A stretch of DNA of 64,000 bases from Mycobacterium sp. BK086 (GCA_004362315.1 SNWL01000003.1:1178001-1242000), one strand, 5' to 3'. Numbered from the stretch's first letter, positions 25,464-34,072 are shown. Made by a program: numbers and translations. The notes: generated by a model from the letters alone, not told the origin.

Positions 25464-25480
25464 ACAAATTTAATCCAATT
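25464..25480. promoter_or_regulatory. third copy of the shared promoter/operator motif
   Basis: ACAAATTTAATCCAATT matches the sites at 3268 and 20399. On the minus strand it includes TAAATT, a TANNNT -10 element about 50 bases before the TetR start at 25416. It lies in the 210-base divergent region before the 344-residue membrane gene. Confidence 0.45.
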
Positions 25481-25626
25481 TCAAACAGGGTATACACAAT
25501 GTCTAGACACGATGTTAGTGTGAGCTGGTCCACAGTCGCCAGATGGCGGCATCGCGCCGGTTGCCGCGGAGAAACCGCAGTTGAAGCGGGCTTGCGGGCA
25601 CACGATCATAAGGAGAGGCCGAATCG

Positions 25627-26661
25627 ATGAGTCCCACCTTGAGCCTGAATTGGTCCCCCCTGGTCCAGGGGCAGGGCTGGCCGCCTAACATCCAGCCGGC
25701 CCCCGGAGCTTTCAGTGTCAGCCTGACCGCGGAGATCGCTTTCTTCCTCATCGCCGGCGCCCTGGCGGTGGTCGTGGCACTCCCCTGGGCGATCCGGGCC
25801 GCGGTGCGCAGCCGCAACTACGTCCCGCTGATCGTGCTCGCCAGTGGCCTGATCTGCAGCCTGCTCGAGCCGATGCTCGACTTGCTCGGCCATCTGCACT
25901 GGGCCAACAACCTGATCCCCGCTTTCACCAACTTCGGCATCACCGTGCCCCTCCTGATCCCGCCGTGCTACATGGCGTTCCTGGGACTCGAGGCGTACTT
26001 CTGCTACTTCGTGATCCGCAACGGCGCCCACGCGAGCCACTTCGTGATGCTGCTGGGGATGGGCATCGTCACTGATGCCGTCATGGAGACTGCGGGTATC
26101 AACCTGGGCACCTACGTCTACTACGGGGTGCAGCCGTTCAGCTTCCTGAACTTCCCGTACTGGTGGGGCTTCATCAACGGCGGTTCGTTTGTCACGATCG
26201 GCGCCATCCTCGCCTTCGCGGTCCCGAGACTCAAGGGCGCCCAGAAGCTCTTGCTGCTGCTGGTGGCTCCGTTCGGCATGATGGTCGCCTACTTCGGTGT
26301 GGGCTTCCCGCACATCCTGATCCACAACTCCACGCTGCCGACCGCGGTCCGCTGGCTGGGCGCCGCCCTCATGATGGCGATGATGGTGGGCTGGATGTTC
26401 CTGCTGCATCGCCTTGTGGGACGGCCGAATTCGCTGCCCGCCCCCAAGTGGACGTTCTGGCGGGTCTTCGCCTACGGCAAGTTCATCCCGACCCGCAAGG
26501 GCCGCCAAGAGCTGTGGCGCAAGATGTGCGAGGAAGGTGGCGTCAAGCCCGGCGACGGGATCGCCGTCGACCCGGAGGATCCCGCTCAGGCCCTCGTGGT
26601 CGGCCCGACCATCATCATGAACGGCAGCCAGCAGAACCGCCAGCCGGCCGCCTCCCGCTAA
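25627..26661 (+). CDS. integral membrane protein, AveC-like superfamily (short type with C-terminal tail, copy 2)
   Basis: 344 residues, about seven membrane segments plus a ~70-residue hydrophilic tail. Shared motifs are ASGLICSLLEPMLDLLG early and METAGINLGTYVYYGVQPFSF...PYWWGFING later, matching the proteins at 22316, 31489 and 38007. AAGGAGAGG lies before the ATG. It is the first gene of a plus-strand cluster that continues with a CrtI-like oxidoreductase, but a terminator-like hairpin (26669-26715) separates the two, so expression of the later genes may be partly uncoupled. Function unknown; a membrane cyclase or isomerase is one possibility given the conserved acids. Confidence 0.82.
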   Translation: MSPTLSLNWSPLVQGQGWPPNIQPAPGAFSVSLTAEIAFFLIAGALAVVVALPWAIRAAVRSRNYVPLIVLASGLICSLLEPMLDLLGHLHWANNLIPAFTNFGITVPLLIPPCYMAFLGLEAYFCYFVIRNGAHASHFVMLLGMGIVTDAVMETAGINLGTYVYYGVQPFSFLNFPYWWGFINGGSFVTIGAILAFAVPRLKGAQKLLLLLVAPFGMMVAYFGVGFPHILIHNSTLPTAVRWLGAALMMAMMVGWMFLLHRLVGRPNSLPAPKWTFWRVFAYGKFIPTRKGRQELWRKMCEEGGVKPGDGIAVDPEDPAQALVVGPTIIMNGSQQNRQPAASR

Positions 26662-26668
26662 CCCTCGG

Positions 26669-26715
26669 AAGCGGTGGGCCGGGTCCGAGTGCAAACCGGT
26701 TCCGGCCCATCGCTT
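26669..26715 (+). terminator. terminator-like hairpin
   Basis: AAGCGGTGGGCCGG (26669-26682) pairs with CCGGCCCATCGCTT (26702-26715) at 13 of 14 positions and is followed by further T residues. It sits between co-directional genes, so it may cause partial termination before the CrtI-like gene. Confidence 0.6.
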
Positions 26716-26752
26716 TTCCACCCACCACCCCTACTTTCGATGAGGTTTTGTC

Positions 26753-28465
26753 ATGTCCCAGAATGCCCAGCCCCCGCGTGAAGCCGATGTCGTCGTCGTC
26801 GGCTCCGGGCACAACGGCCTAGTCGCGGCGGCCTACCTGGCCAAGGCTGGGCTGAACGTCCTCGTCGTGGAGGCCGCTGCCACCGCCGGCGGTATGACGT
26901 CGACGAACTCCTTCGCACCGGAAGCTCCGGAATACACGATCAACGAAGCCTCGATCCAGGCGTCGCTGTTTCGCACCACGACCATCAACGACGACCTCGA
27001 GCTGTCGACGCGTTACGGCCTGCGCCAGACCGTCATCGATCCCGCCCACTTCCAGCTGGCCGCCGACGGCAGCTCCCTGGGACTCTGGCGCGACCCGCGT
27101 AAGACGGCATCCGAGCTGGAGCACTTCTCCCGCAAGGATGCTCGTGCGCTCCTGGAACTCTACGAAGTGATCGACGCCGCCGTCGAAATCGGCCTGCCCA
27201 TGATGCAGACCAACGTCGTGACACCCGACATCTCGGCAATCCTGAAGGCCGCCAAGGGCGTTGCGAAGAATCGCAAGCAACTCAGCGCGATCGGGCGCTG
27301 GATGGCGAGTTCGCAGACCGAAGCGGTCGAGGAGAGCTTCGAGCACGACATGATCCGGGCGCCGTTGCTGACGTCGCTGCCGTTCATGCCCTTCGACGCC
27401 GACCTGTCCGGGTGGTCGCTGATCTACCTCGGCGTACTGTCCAAATATGGCGTCGCCATGTTCCACGGCGGCACCGGTTCACTGCCCAAGGCGCTGATCG
27501 GGGTCATCAAGGACAACGGCGGTGACATCATCACCAGCTCGCCGGTGGAAGAACTCATCGTCGAGTCCAACCGTTGCGTCGGTGTCCGGGTCCGCGGCGG
27601 CACCGAGATCCGCGCCCGCCGAGGGGTTTTGACCGCCTGCAGCCCCAAGACCACGCTGACCCGGCTACTCCCCCGCGGCATTCTCGAACACAAGAAGCAG
27701 GTCGCCGCCGATCACATCCCGACCAAAAAGCGCGGTATCGCCGACGCGAAAGTCAATGTCGCACTGTCTGGTCGGGTCGACATGTCCAAGCACGAAAAAT
27801 GGCGTGGCGACGGCATCGACCTCCGGCTGGCATGCAACTGCTACCACACCTACGAGCAGGCCAAGGAAGCCGCGAAAGCCTGTGTGCGCGGTCAGGTACC
27901 CGATGCGATCCCCGGCTTGGCGCAGGTCACCAATGCTTTCGATCCGTCGATGTCGCCGCCCGGCAAGGATCTGTGGTGGTTCTGGACGGGCCTGACCCCG
28001 TCGTTCCCCGAAGAGGGCTGGGATGTGGCGCGCAAGAAGATCACCGACAGCATCATCAAAGATGCCGACCAGTACTACAAGGGTGTCGAGGACCTCCAGG
28101 TCGCGGTGCGGCCGCTGGTGCTGCCCGATATCGAAGAGCGGTTCTGGGCCATCGACGGTTCGGTCTACCACGTCGATCCGACCATCAGCCGGTTCGGGCC
28201 CAACAAGCCGGTAAGCGGATTCGCCGGCTACCGCACACCGGTGGAAGGGCTCTTCCTGACCGGATCGGGCACCCACCCGGTCGCCGGGATCAGCGGGATG
28301 CCCGGCCAAAACGCCGCGCGCACAATGCTCAAGCAATTCCGGCTGGAAGATCAGGGCGGGCGTCTCGGGGCACTGAAAGACCGGCTACGCCGGGAACGCC
28401 GGCGCGCCGCGGTCACCGCGAACCCGTACACGAGCGGGCCCAACGATCCCTTCCCGGGCCGATGA
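26753..28465 (+). CDS. CrtI/PYROXD2-like FAD-dependent oxidoreductase (copy 2)
   Basis: 570 residues. It has the GSGHNG nucleotide-binding loop at 17-22, VEAAATAGGMTSTN following it, and the C-terminal GLFLTGSGTHPVAGISGMPGQNAA closing the FAD site. It is slightly longer than copies 1 and 3, with a basic tail (KDRLRRERRRAA). The stop overlaps the next gene as ATGA. It is followed by a ~240-residue membrane protein, COX3-like and COX4-like genes, the same families linked to copy 1. A membrane-associated desaturase or dehydrogenase of a hydrophobic substrate is likely. Confidence 0.88.
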   Translation: MSQNAQPPREADVVVVGSGHNGLVAAAYLAKAGLNVLVVEAAATAGGMTSTNSFAPEAPEYTINEASIQASLFRTTTINDDLELSTRYGLRQTVIDPAHFQLAADGSSLGLWRDPRKTASELEHFSRKDARALLELYEVIDAAVEIGLPMMQTNVVTPDISAILKAAKGVAKNRKQLSAIGRWMASSQTEAVEESFEHDMIRAPLLTSLPFMPFDADLSGWSLIYLGVLSKYGVAMFHGGTGSLPKALIGVIKDNGGDIITSSPVEELIVESNRCVGVRVRGGTEIRARRGVLTACSPKTTLTRLLPRGILEHKKQVAADHIPTKKRGIADAKVNVALSGRVDMSKHEKWRGDGIDLRLACNCYHTYEQAKEAAKACVRGQVPDAIPGLAQVTNAFDPSMSPPGKDLWWFWTGLTPSFPEEGWDVARKKITDSIIKDADQYYKGVEDLQVAVRPLVLPDIEERFWAIDGSVYHVDPTISRFGPNKPVSGFAGYRTPVEGLFLTGSGTHPVAGISGMPGQNAARTMLKQFRLEDQGGRLGALKDRLRRERRRAAVTANPYTSGPNDPFPGR

Positions 28466-29172
28466 CGCGCGAGATCCAGCGCACCATGGCGATCTGTGGT
28501 GCGGCGTTCGTGCTCTTGCTGTTCCCGTCGATCATCATGATCGGCCTGCTGCCGCCGATGTCGCCGCTGCGGACCGCGGATCAGGTGGCGCAGTTCTGGT
28601 CGACCAACACCGGCCTCAAGCGCGTCGGCCTGGTGATCATGTTGGCAGCAGCGGGATTACAGGCACCCTTCGGTGCGCTGATGGCGGTCCGCATTCGGCA
28701 GATGGAGGGCACCAGGTATTCGGCGCTCGCCTACACCCAGCTCGTGGGCACCGGGCTGGCGGTCGTGGCGATTCTGATGCCGACGTTCGCGTTCGCCGCC
28801 GCGTCCTACCGCCCGGAACGCAATCCCGAGATCACCCAGGCGCTCAATGATCTGGGCTGGCTCCCGTTCGTGATGAACTGGCCGGCCGCCACCATCCAGT
28901 GTGTGGTGATCGGGTTCGCGATCTTCGGTGCCAAGACCGCCGTCTGGCCGCGGTGGCTGGGCTACTTCAACGTATGGTGCGCCTTCATCTTCGCCGCCGG
29001 TGGGCTGGTGGTGCTCTTCAAGGACGGCGTCTTCGCGTGGAACGGGCTGCTGGCTTTCTGGCTGGTTGCGGTGTTCTTCGGGGTGTGGTTCCTGGTGATG
29101 TCGTGGCAGCTGTGGGTCACCGCATCGAGTGAGGACGAATCCCGCACGGCAGAAGGCGTATTGGCGTCGTGA
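28462..29172 (+). CDS. integral membrane protein, ~240-residue family (copy 3)
   Basis: 236 residues, about six membrane segments. It carries LLPPMSPLRTADQVAQFWSTN, FAAASYRPERNPEITQALND and LFKDGVFAWNG, the three conserved blocks of the family at 4029 and 7416. ATG 28462 overlaps the oxidoreductase stop and its own stop overlaps the COX3-like GTG, so the three proteins are translationally coupled, as expected for subunits of one assembly. Function unknown. Confidence 0.85.
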   Translation: MTREIQRTMAICGAAFVLLLFPSIIMIGLLPPMSPLRTADQVAQFWSTNTGLKRVGLVIMLAAAGLQAPFGALMAVRIRQMEGTRYSALAYTQLVGTGLAVVAILMPTFAFAAASYRPERNPEITQALNDLGWLPFVMNWPAATIQCVVIGFAIFGAKTAVWPRWLGYFNVWCAFIFAAGGLVVLFKDGVFAWNGLLAFWLVAVFFGVWFLVMSWQLWVTASSEDESRTAEGVLAS

Positions 29173-29765
29173 CAGTGCTCGACGACGACGTCAAGCCCAC
29201 CAACGCGACCGAGCGCCGGATTCCGGGCGAGGAAGGCATCTGGGTCTTCGTCCTCGGCGACATGACGGTATTCGCGCTGTTCTTCGCGACCTTCATGTAC
29301 TCACGGGGAAAGAATCCACAATCCTTCGCCGCGGGGCACGCCGATCTCCACGTCGCCCTGGGAACGGTGAACACCGTTCTGCTGCTGACCAGTTCGTTGC
29401 TCGTCGCGATCGGCGTCCAGCGGGTGCTCGGTGGCGCACACCGGGACGCCACCCGCCTGTTCACCGCCGCGATCGGATGCGGCGCCGGATTCGTGGGTGT
29501 CAAAGCGATCGAGTGGACCCAATTGTTCAGCGCCGGCAAGGGTGTCGGTAGCGGTGAATACTTCTCGTACTACTTCGTGTTCACCGGCATCCATCTGATG
29601 CATGTCCTGATCGGCATGGCGATCCTGGGCCGGCTGGTCTTCCTCACCCGGCGTCCCGCACTCGAAGCACCACAACGACGGCTGTGCGAGACCGGTGGAA
29701 TCTTCTGGCACATGGTGGATCTGCTCTGGGTGGTTCTGTTCGCACTGTTCTACTTGGTGAGGTGA
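29169..29765 (+). CDS. cytochrome c oxidase subunit III-like membrane protein (copy 2)
   Basis: 198 residues with five membrane segments. Family signs are GEEGIWVFVLGDMTVFALFF, VNTVLLLTSSLLVAIGV, GIHLMHVLIGMAILG and FWHMVDLLWVVLFALFYLV. It starts with GTG in a GTGA overlap with the ~240-residue protein and is followed 2 bases later by the COX4-like gene. As at 5116, no catalytic heme-copper subunit is present. COX3 subunits do not carry metal themselves, so this one most likely serves as a lipid/O2-handling or scaffold subunit of a different oxidoreductase, probably the CrtI-like enzyme encoded upstream. Confidence 0.85.
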   Translation: MTVLDDDVKPTNATERRIPGEEGIWVFVLGDMTVFALFFATFMYSRGKNPQSFAAGHADLHVALGTVNTVLLLTSSLLVAIGVQRVLGGAHRDATRLFTAAIGCGAGFVGVKAIEWTQLFSAGKGVGSGEYFSYYFVFTGIHLMHVLIGMAILGRLVFLTRRPALEAPQRRLCETGGIFWHMVDLLWVVLFALFYLVR

Positions 29766-29767
29766 CG

Positions 29768-30037
29768 ATGACTGCCACGCGTCGGTTGACCTTGGTCTGG
29801 GTTGTGCTGCTGGCGTTGACCTTCGGATCGTTTGTGGTCGGTATCGAGCAGAGCGCCGATTTCGCCGGGGCCGCGGCGATCGCGATCATCGGGATCGCGC
29901 TGTTCAAGGTGCGGCTGATCGGCCTGCATTTCATGGATGTGCGGATCGCTCCGACCGCATTGCGCGTGCTGTTCGAGGGTTACGTGCTCGTGGTGTTCGC
30001 GGCGCTGGTCGTCCTCGACGTGGTGGTCAAGCCCTAG
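29768..30037 (+). CDS. cytochrome c oxidase subunit IV-like small membrane protein (copy 2)
   Basis: 89 residues, three membrane segments, with the COX4-type block LFKVRLIGLHFMDVRIAPTALRVLFE. It starts at ATG 29768, 2 bases after the COX3-like stop; a longer frame from 29684 lies inside that gene. It pairs with COX3 exactly as at 4805/5116. Role unknown beyond the family name. Confidence 0.8.
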   Translation: MTATRRLTLVWVVLLALTFGSFVVGIEQSADFAGAAAIAIIGIALFKVRLIGLHFMDVRIAPTALRVLFEGYVLVVFAALVVLDVVVKP

Positions 30038-30044
30038 TCAGCTC

Positions 30045-30109
30045 CGCGAGCCTGTCGTTACCGACACAATCACTCGCACTTGTGCTCAACAGCTACAGCT
30101 TCGGCGAAA
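30045..30109 (+). repeat. dispersed intergenic repeat, copy B
   Basis: CGCGAGCCTGTCGTTACCG, then ATCACTCGCACTTGTGC and AGCTACAGCTTCGGCGAAA; same order and spacing as at 21291. It ends 38 bases before the GTG start at 30148, again immediately upstream of a plus-strand gene. Confidence 0.6.
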
Positions 30110-30135
30110 CCGCCAGAGTGGCAGGGAATTCCCTA

Positions 30136-30141
30136 TACAGT
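30136..30141 (+). promoter_or_regulatory. candidate -10 element for a leaderless transcript
   Basis: TACAGT fits TANNNT and lies 6 bases before the GTG at 30148, the spacing expected when transcription starts at the start codon. No Shine-Dalgarno sequence is seen at a useful distance. Confidence 0.4.
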
Positions 30142-30147
30142 CAAACC

Positions 30148-31485
30148 GTGAACGATCGTTCGACGATATTCGTGATCGGCGCCGGCCCCTCTGGACTGGC
30201 CGCCGCATGGCGACTGCGCGAGGCCGGTCGCGATGTGGTGGTCTTTGAATCCCGCGACCGCGTTGGCGGGCAGCTGTTGTCGGTCAGACGTGACGGCTTC
30301 CTAATGGAGGCAGGCACGACGATCCTGCCCGAGGCCTACGACAGCGTGATGGGTCTGGTCCGCGATATCGGCATGACCAATGACCTGGTGCCAGCGAACT
30401 CGCTGATGGGGTTCATGCGAGGCAATGAGCTCCATCTGATGCGGTCCAACCGCCTCATCTTCGACGCCGCACGTACCAAGCTGCTGTCGCTGCGCTCCAA
30501 GATCAAGGTCGCCAAGCTTGCCCTGGACTCGTTCAGGCTGCGGAAATTGCTCAGCTACGAGGATCTTTCGATCGCGGCCGACTACGACGTCGAAACCCCC
30601 GAGGACTACTGCCGCCGCCGCGGCCTGGACGGCGAACTTTACGACTACCTGATCGAGCCGACCGTGCGAGGGGGCGCGGGAGTTCCAGGCGACGTCATCT
30701 CGGTCGTCGAGTTCTTCTTCCTGTGGCAGAAGGTGCTCGGCACCAGACTGTTCGCGTTTCGGGACGGCTATTCCTCATTCCCACAACGTCTGGCGGACAA
30801 GCTGTCCGACGTCCGGCTGAACACCCGGGTCCACACGGTCGTCGAGGACGACGACGGGGTCACCATCACCTACGAGGACGCGCGCGGAGTCCACACCGAA
30901 ACCGGTGCCGGCGCGATCGTCTCCAGCATGGGCAACGAGGTCCCCGATCTCGTCCCCCAGCTCGACCCCGACCGAGCGGACTTCCTGCGCCAACTCAACT
31001 ACACGTCCACCATGTCGATCAATCTGGCGCTCAATCGAGTTCCCGATTGCACGGCGTCCTTCATCGTGGTGCCCCGACCGGTCTCCGAAGGCCTGTTCGC
31101 AATCATCCTCGAGCACAACAAGGTTCCCGGTCGCGCTCCCGACGGGAAGGGACTGGTCTCGCTCTTCATGATGAACCAGTGGGCGATCGACCACATGGAC
31201 GCCAGCGATGAGGAGATCGTCACCGACGCGCTGCGCGAAGCGGAGAAGGCGCTACCGGGGCTGGGCACCGATATCGAGTTCACTCGCGTCAACCGCTGGT
31301 ATCCGGTCCTGGTGTACAGCCATCCCGGCCTTTACAAGAAGCTCGGCCGCTTTCACGCCGCCAGAGATCTGAATAGCCGCATCCACCTTGCCGGTTCGTA
31401 CAACTCCTCGGGCAACGTCAACACCGCGACGACCGCCGGTGAGCGCGCGGCCCGCGAACTGCTCACGGCTCTGCGGCGCGGGTGA
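30148..31485 (+). CDS. FAD-dependent amine-oxidase/protoporphyrinogen-oxidase-like enzyme
   Basis: 445 residues from GTG 30148. The nucleotide-binding GAGPSG is at 11-16, followed by VVFESRDRVGGQLLS, and the C-terminus IHLAGSYNSSGNVNTATTAGERAA binds FAD. The middle region resembles squalene- and protoporphyrinogen-oxidase-like proteins. The frame extends to 30082, but that start lies in the dispersed repeat. It lies after the CrtI-like/COX3/COX4 set and before an AveC-superfamily membrane gene (4-base gap). A second oxidation of the same hydrophobic intermediate is plausible. Substrate unknown. Confidence 0.85.
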   Translation: MNDRSTIFVIGAGPSGLAAAWRLREAGRDVVVFESRDRVGGQLLSVRRDGFLMEAGTTILPEAYDSVMGLVRDIGMTNDLVPANSLMGFMRGNELHLMRSNRLIFDAARTKLLSLRSKIKVAKLALDSFRLRKLLSYEDLSIAADYDVETPEDYCRRRGLDGELYDYLIEPTVRGGAGVPGDVISVVEFFFLWQKVLGTRLFAFRDGYSSFPQRLADKLSDVRLNTRVHTVVEDDDGVTITYEDARGVHTETGAGAIVSSMGNEVPDLVPQLDPDRADFLRQLNYTSTMSINLALNRVPDCTASFIVVPRPVSEGLFAIILEHNKVPGRAPDGKGLVSLFMMNQWAIDHMDASDEEIVTDALREAEKALPGLGTDIEFTRVNRWYPVLVYSHPGLYKKLGRFHAARDLNSRIHLAGSYNSSGNVNTATTAGERAARELLTALRRG

Positions 31486-31488
31486 GCC

Positions 31489-32319
31489 ATGCTCTTCGCC
31501 ACTGAGCAGTTCAACATCCCGGTCCCACCGGACATGATCTTTCCGCGCGTACCGCAGATCGCGGCGGAAGTGACACTGTGGCTCGTCGTCGCCGGCTTCG
31601 TGATCTACGCCGTACGAGAGTGGCGCCGAACCGGTTCGCCGCTGGCACTCATCTTGCTCGCCGGCGGTGGCATCGCGCTGCTCAACGAACCACTCGACGA
31701 CATCCTCGGGCTGGTCCATCACCCGCGCCCCGGCCAACACGTGATCTTCGAGACCATGGGGCCGATCCCGCACTGGGGCCTGCCCACCTACATCATCTTC
31801 TTCGGCGGCATCGCCTACGTGCTGCTTGCCGAACTGCGAAAGCTGAAGTTCACGCCGAAGGCGTTCTGGACCGGCATCGCCATCACCTTCGTCGCCGACC
31901 TGCTGATCGAGGTGCCATTATTGCACTTTCGGCTCTACACCTACTTCGCCTACGGTGACGTCCCGATGTCGATCGGCGGCTTCCCGCTCTACTGGTTGTT
32001 CATCAACACCACCGGGCCGATCCTGACCGCCGCCATCCTGTTTGCCGCGCCGAATTACTTCCGCGGCTGGCGCGCACCGCTGGTCATCTTTCTGCCGCTC
32101 GTCACGGACACGGCCTGTAGCGCAGCCGTCGGATTGCCCGTCTACAACGCGCTGCACACCCCGGGAGCCCCGGCATGGGTGACCTGGGGTGGCGCGCTGG
32201 CATCGTGCGCGATCGGAATGGTGTTGCTAGACGCCATGGCTCGGTGGATCTACGCCCGAACCCGCGACTTGCAGCAGCACGCCGCAGACACATCGCGGCC
32301 CGTGAAGGAGTCGATATGA
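31489..32319 (+). CDS. integral membrane protein, AveC-like superfamily (short type, copy 3)
   Basis: 276 residues, about seven membrane segments. It has LAGGGIALLNEPLDDILGL and, later, IEVPLLHFRLYTYFAYGDVPM...PLYWLFINTTGP, the two conserved blocks of the paralogs at 22316, 25627 and 38007. It begins 4 bases after the FAD enzyme and its stop overlaps the next small gene (ATGA). The pairing of a flavin oxidase with a membrane protein holding conserved acids resembles isoprenoid oxidase/cyclase pairs in arrangement only; this is an analogy, not evidence of function. Confidence 0.82.
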   Translation: MLFATEQFNIPVPPDMIFPRVPQIAAEVTLWLVVAGFVIYAVREWRRTGSPLALILLAGGGIALLNEPLDDILGLVHHPRPGQHVIFETMGPIPHWGLPTYIIFFGGIAYVLLAELRKLKFTPKAFWTGIAITFVADLLIEVPLLHFRLYTYFAYGDVPMSIGGFPLYWLFINTTGPILTAAILFAAPNYFRGWRAPLVIFLPLVTDTACSAAVGLPVYNALHTPGAPAWVTWGGALASCAIGMVLLDAMARWIYARTRDLQQHAADTSRPVKESI

Positions 32320-32477
32320 AGGCACGCAAGACCGCCAAGCGGGCAAGCGCGGTGGGCGGCGGTGCCTGCGTGGGGCTGGTTCTCGGCGGCCTGCTCGTCA
32401 CCCGGATGCTCCCGCCGTGGGCGCCCTTGGCCTGGCGGCCAGGCCGGGTACCTAAGGTGCGTCAGCCCTTGGCGTGA
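32316..32477 (+). CDS. small single-pass membrane protein
   Basis: 53 residues: a basic N-terminus (MKARKTAKRA), one hydrophobic segment rich in glycine (VGGGACVGLVLGGLLVTRML) and a short basic tail. The ATG overlaps the preceding stop, so translation is coupled. The 3' end overlaps the convergent oxidoreductase gene by 16 bases. Small accessory subunits of this size often stabilise membrane complexes. I do not recognise a family. Confidence 0.55.
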   Translation: MKARKTAKRASAVGGGACVGLVLGGLLVTRMLPPWAPLAWRPGRVPKVRQPLA

Positions 32478-34072
32478 TCGCGAAGTGCGGTCTGCGCAGC
32501 CAGCTTTCCTGGCAACGCGCACACTCCCCCGACCGGGTGAGTGCCCGCGCCACTCAGGTACAGACCCTTCACGGGAGTGCGGTAGGCACCCAGGCCCGCA
32601 GCAGGCTTCAGTGGCCCGAAGCGGGTGATCAACGGATCGACGTGGTAGACGTTGCCGGCGGGCGCGTTGAAGCGCTCCTCGATATCCGGGCCGCCCAACA
32701 CTGCCCGGTCGATCTCGAGACTGTCGAGTCCCTCGTAATAGATCGCACTGTCACGCAATACCGAGTCGCCGATCTTGTCGCGCACGTCCTCCCACGGTTC
32801 GCGTGGCGTCACCGGAATCACGCCCGACCACAGCCACAGGTTGCTCTTGCCCGCCGGCGCCTGCGACGGATCGACCGCTGACGGGATGATCGCACAGCTC
32901 ACCGGGACCGGATCCGGCCATTCACCGCGGACCAGAGAGTTCCACCCGGCGTCCTGCTCCTCGAGGGTGTGCCACGCGACCAGGTACTTGCGCAGGTCGA
33001 GATCGTTGCCCCGCCACTTCTCGTGGCGCTGCATCGAGACCTCGCCGTCGATGGCGACGTTGATCTTCAGCGAGGTGGCGTGCGTCTTGCGGATCGGGAT
33101 GTCCTTGGCCCGTGCGGACAGCTTGCTGTCCAAGACACCTTCTGGCAGAAGCTCATTGAGTGTGATGACCGGATTGCACGTGGCGATGACGGCCTTGCGG
33201 GCCTTGACGACCTGCCCGGTGTCGAGCTCGATCCCGGTAACGCGGTCACCGGCCATGACGAATTCATGGACCCGGCAATCGGTGTGGACCGTTCCACCGA
33301 GCGCGAGCAGACAGCGGTGCAGTGCCGCCGGCAACGCACCCGTGCCGCCGACCGGCATCGCGTTCGCCACCTTTTGCACCACACCCAGATAGATCATCGC
33401 CCACGCTGTCATGTCCAGGCGCATCTGGGAGAAGGCCGCCATCGCCGCCAGCGCTCCCTTGGGCAGTTCTGACTCGAAGGTCTCTTCCAGAAACTCGGTG
33501 TGCGACGCGGTGGCCATGTTGCGCAGCGACCACAGCCGCTTGGGGTGACGCGCCGCCCGGGCAAAAGCCTTGCCCATCTCGGCATTCCAGGGCCGCAGCG
33601 GATGCGACTTCATGTAGGCGACCACCACGTCCATCGCGGGGTCCAGGGCATTGGCCAGATCCAGCCACGCCCGCGCATCCTTGGGTGAGAAACGCCGCAG
33701 CTCGTCGGCGGTGCGGCTGGCGTCTTTCCAGATCGCCAATGAGCTTCCGTCGGGGGCCAATTGGACGTGGGCCGGGTCCACCGAGATCTGGCGCAACCCG
33801 TACTTGTGGAGCTCGAGGTCCTCGGCGACACCGGACAGCCGGAAGATTCCGGTCAGCTGGATGGCGCCCTCGTTGAAGAAGTGGCCGGGCGCGCTGGGCA
33901 GGGTGGCGTTCGTCGACGTCATGCCGCCGACGGTCGGCGACGCCTCGACGACGGCGACGCTGTGGCCCGCACGGGCCAGATAGCAGGCCGCCGTCAGTCC
34001 GTTGTGTCCCGCACCGACGATGACGTAATCGGCTTCCTTGGGCAGAGGTTGGGTTTGGGTTTGCGATGACAC
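32462..34072 (-). CDS. CrtI/PYROXD2-like FAD-dependent oxidoreductase (copy 3)
   Basis: 536 residues from GTG 34072, which lies 9 bases after GAGGAGAA; the GTG at 34081 is too close to that site. GAGHNG is at 20-25, followed by VEASPTVGGMTSTN, and GLYLSGAGTHPVGGVCALPGKLAA ends the FAD domain. It is the last gene of a minus-strand operon with a DUF-type protein, a kinase-like protein and an AveC-like protein. Unlike copies 1 and 2 it has no COX3/COX4 partners. It is probably a dehydrogenase on a related hydrophobic substrate. Confidence 0.88.
   Translation of the reverse strand: MSSQTQTQPLPKEADYVIVGAGHNGLTAACYLARAGHSVAVVEASPTVGGMTSTNATLPSAPGHFFNEGAIQLTGIFRLSGVAEDLELHKYGLRQISVDPAHVQLAPDGSSLAIWKDASRTADELRRFSPKDARAWLDLANALDPAMDVVVAYMKSHPLRPWNAEMGKAFARAARHPKRLWSLRNMATASHTEFLEETFESELPKGALAAMAAFSQMRLDMTAWAMIYLGVVQKVANAMPVGGTGALPAALHRCLLALGGTVHTDCRVHEFVMAGDRVTGIELDTGQVVKARKAVIATCNPVITLNELLPEGVLDSKLSARAKDIPIRKTHATSLKINVAIDGEVSMQRHEKWRGNDLDLRKYLVAWHTLEEQDAGWNSLVRGEWPDPVPVSCAIIPSAVDPSQAPAGKSNLWLWSGVIPVTPREPWEDVRDKIGDSVLRDSAIYYEGLDSLEIDRAVLGGPDIEERFNAPAGNVYHVDPLITRFGPLKPAAGLGAYRTPVKGLYLSGAGTHPVGGVCALPGKLAAQTALRDHAKG

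Noticed and set aside
26753-28465. A classical carotenoid biosynthesis cluster
   Set aside because: CrtI-like enzymes are present, but no phytoene synthase, GGPP synthase or recognised lycopene cyclase is found; the sequences fit the broader PYROXD2-like group.
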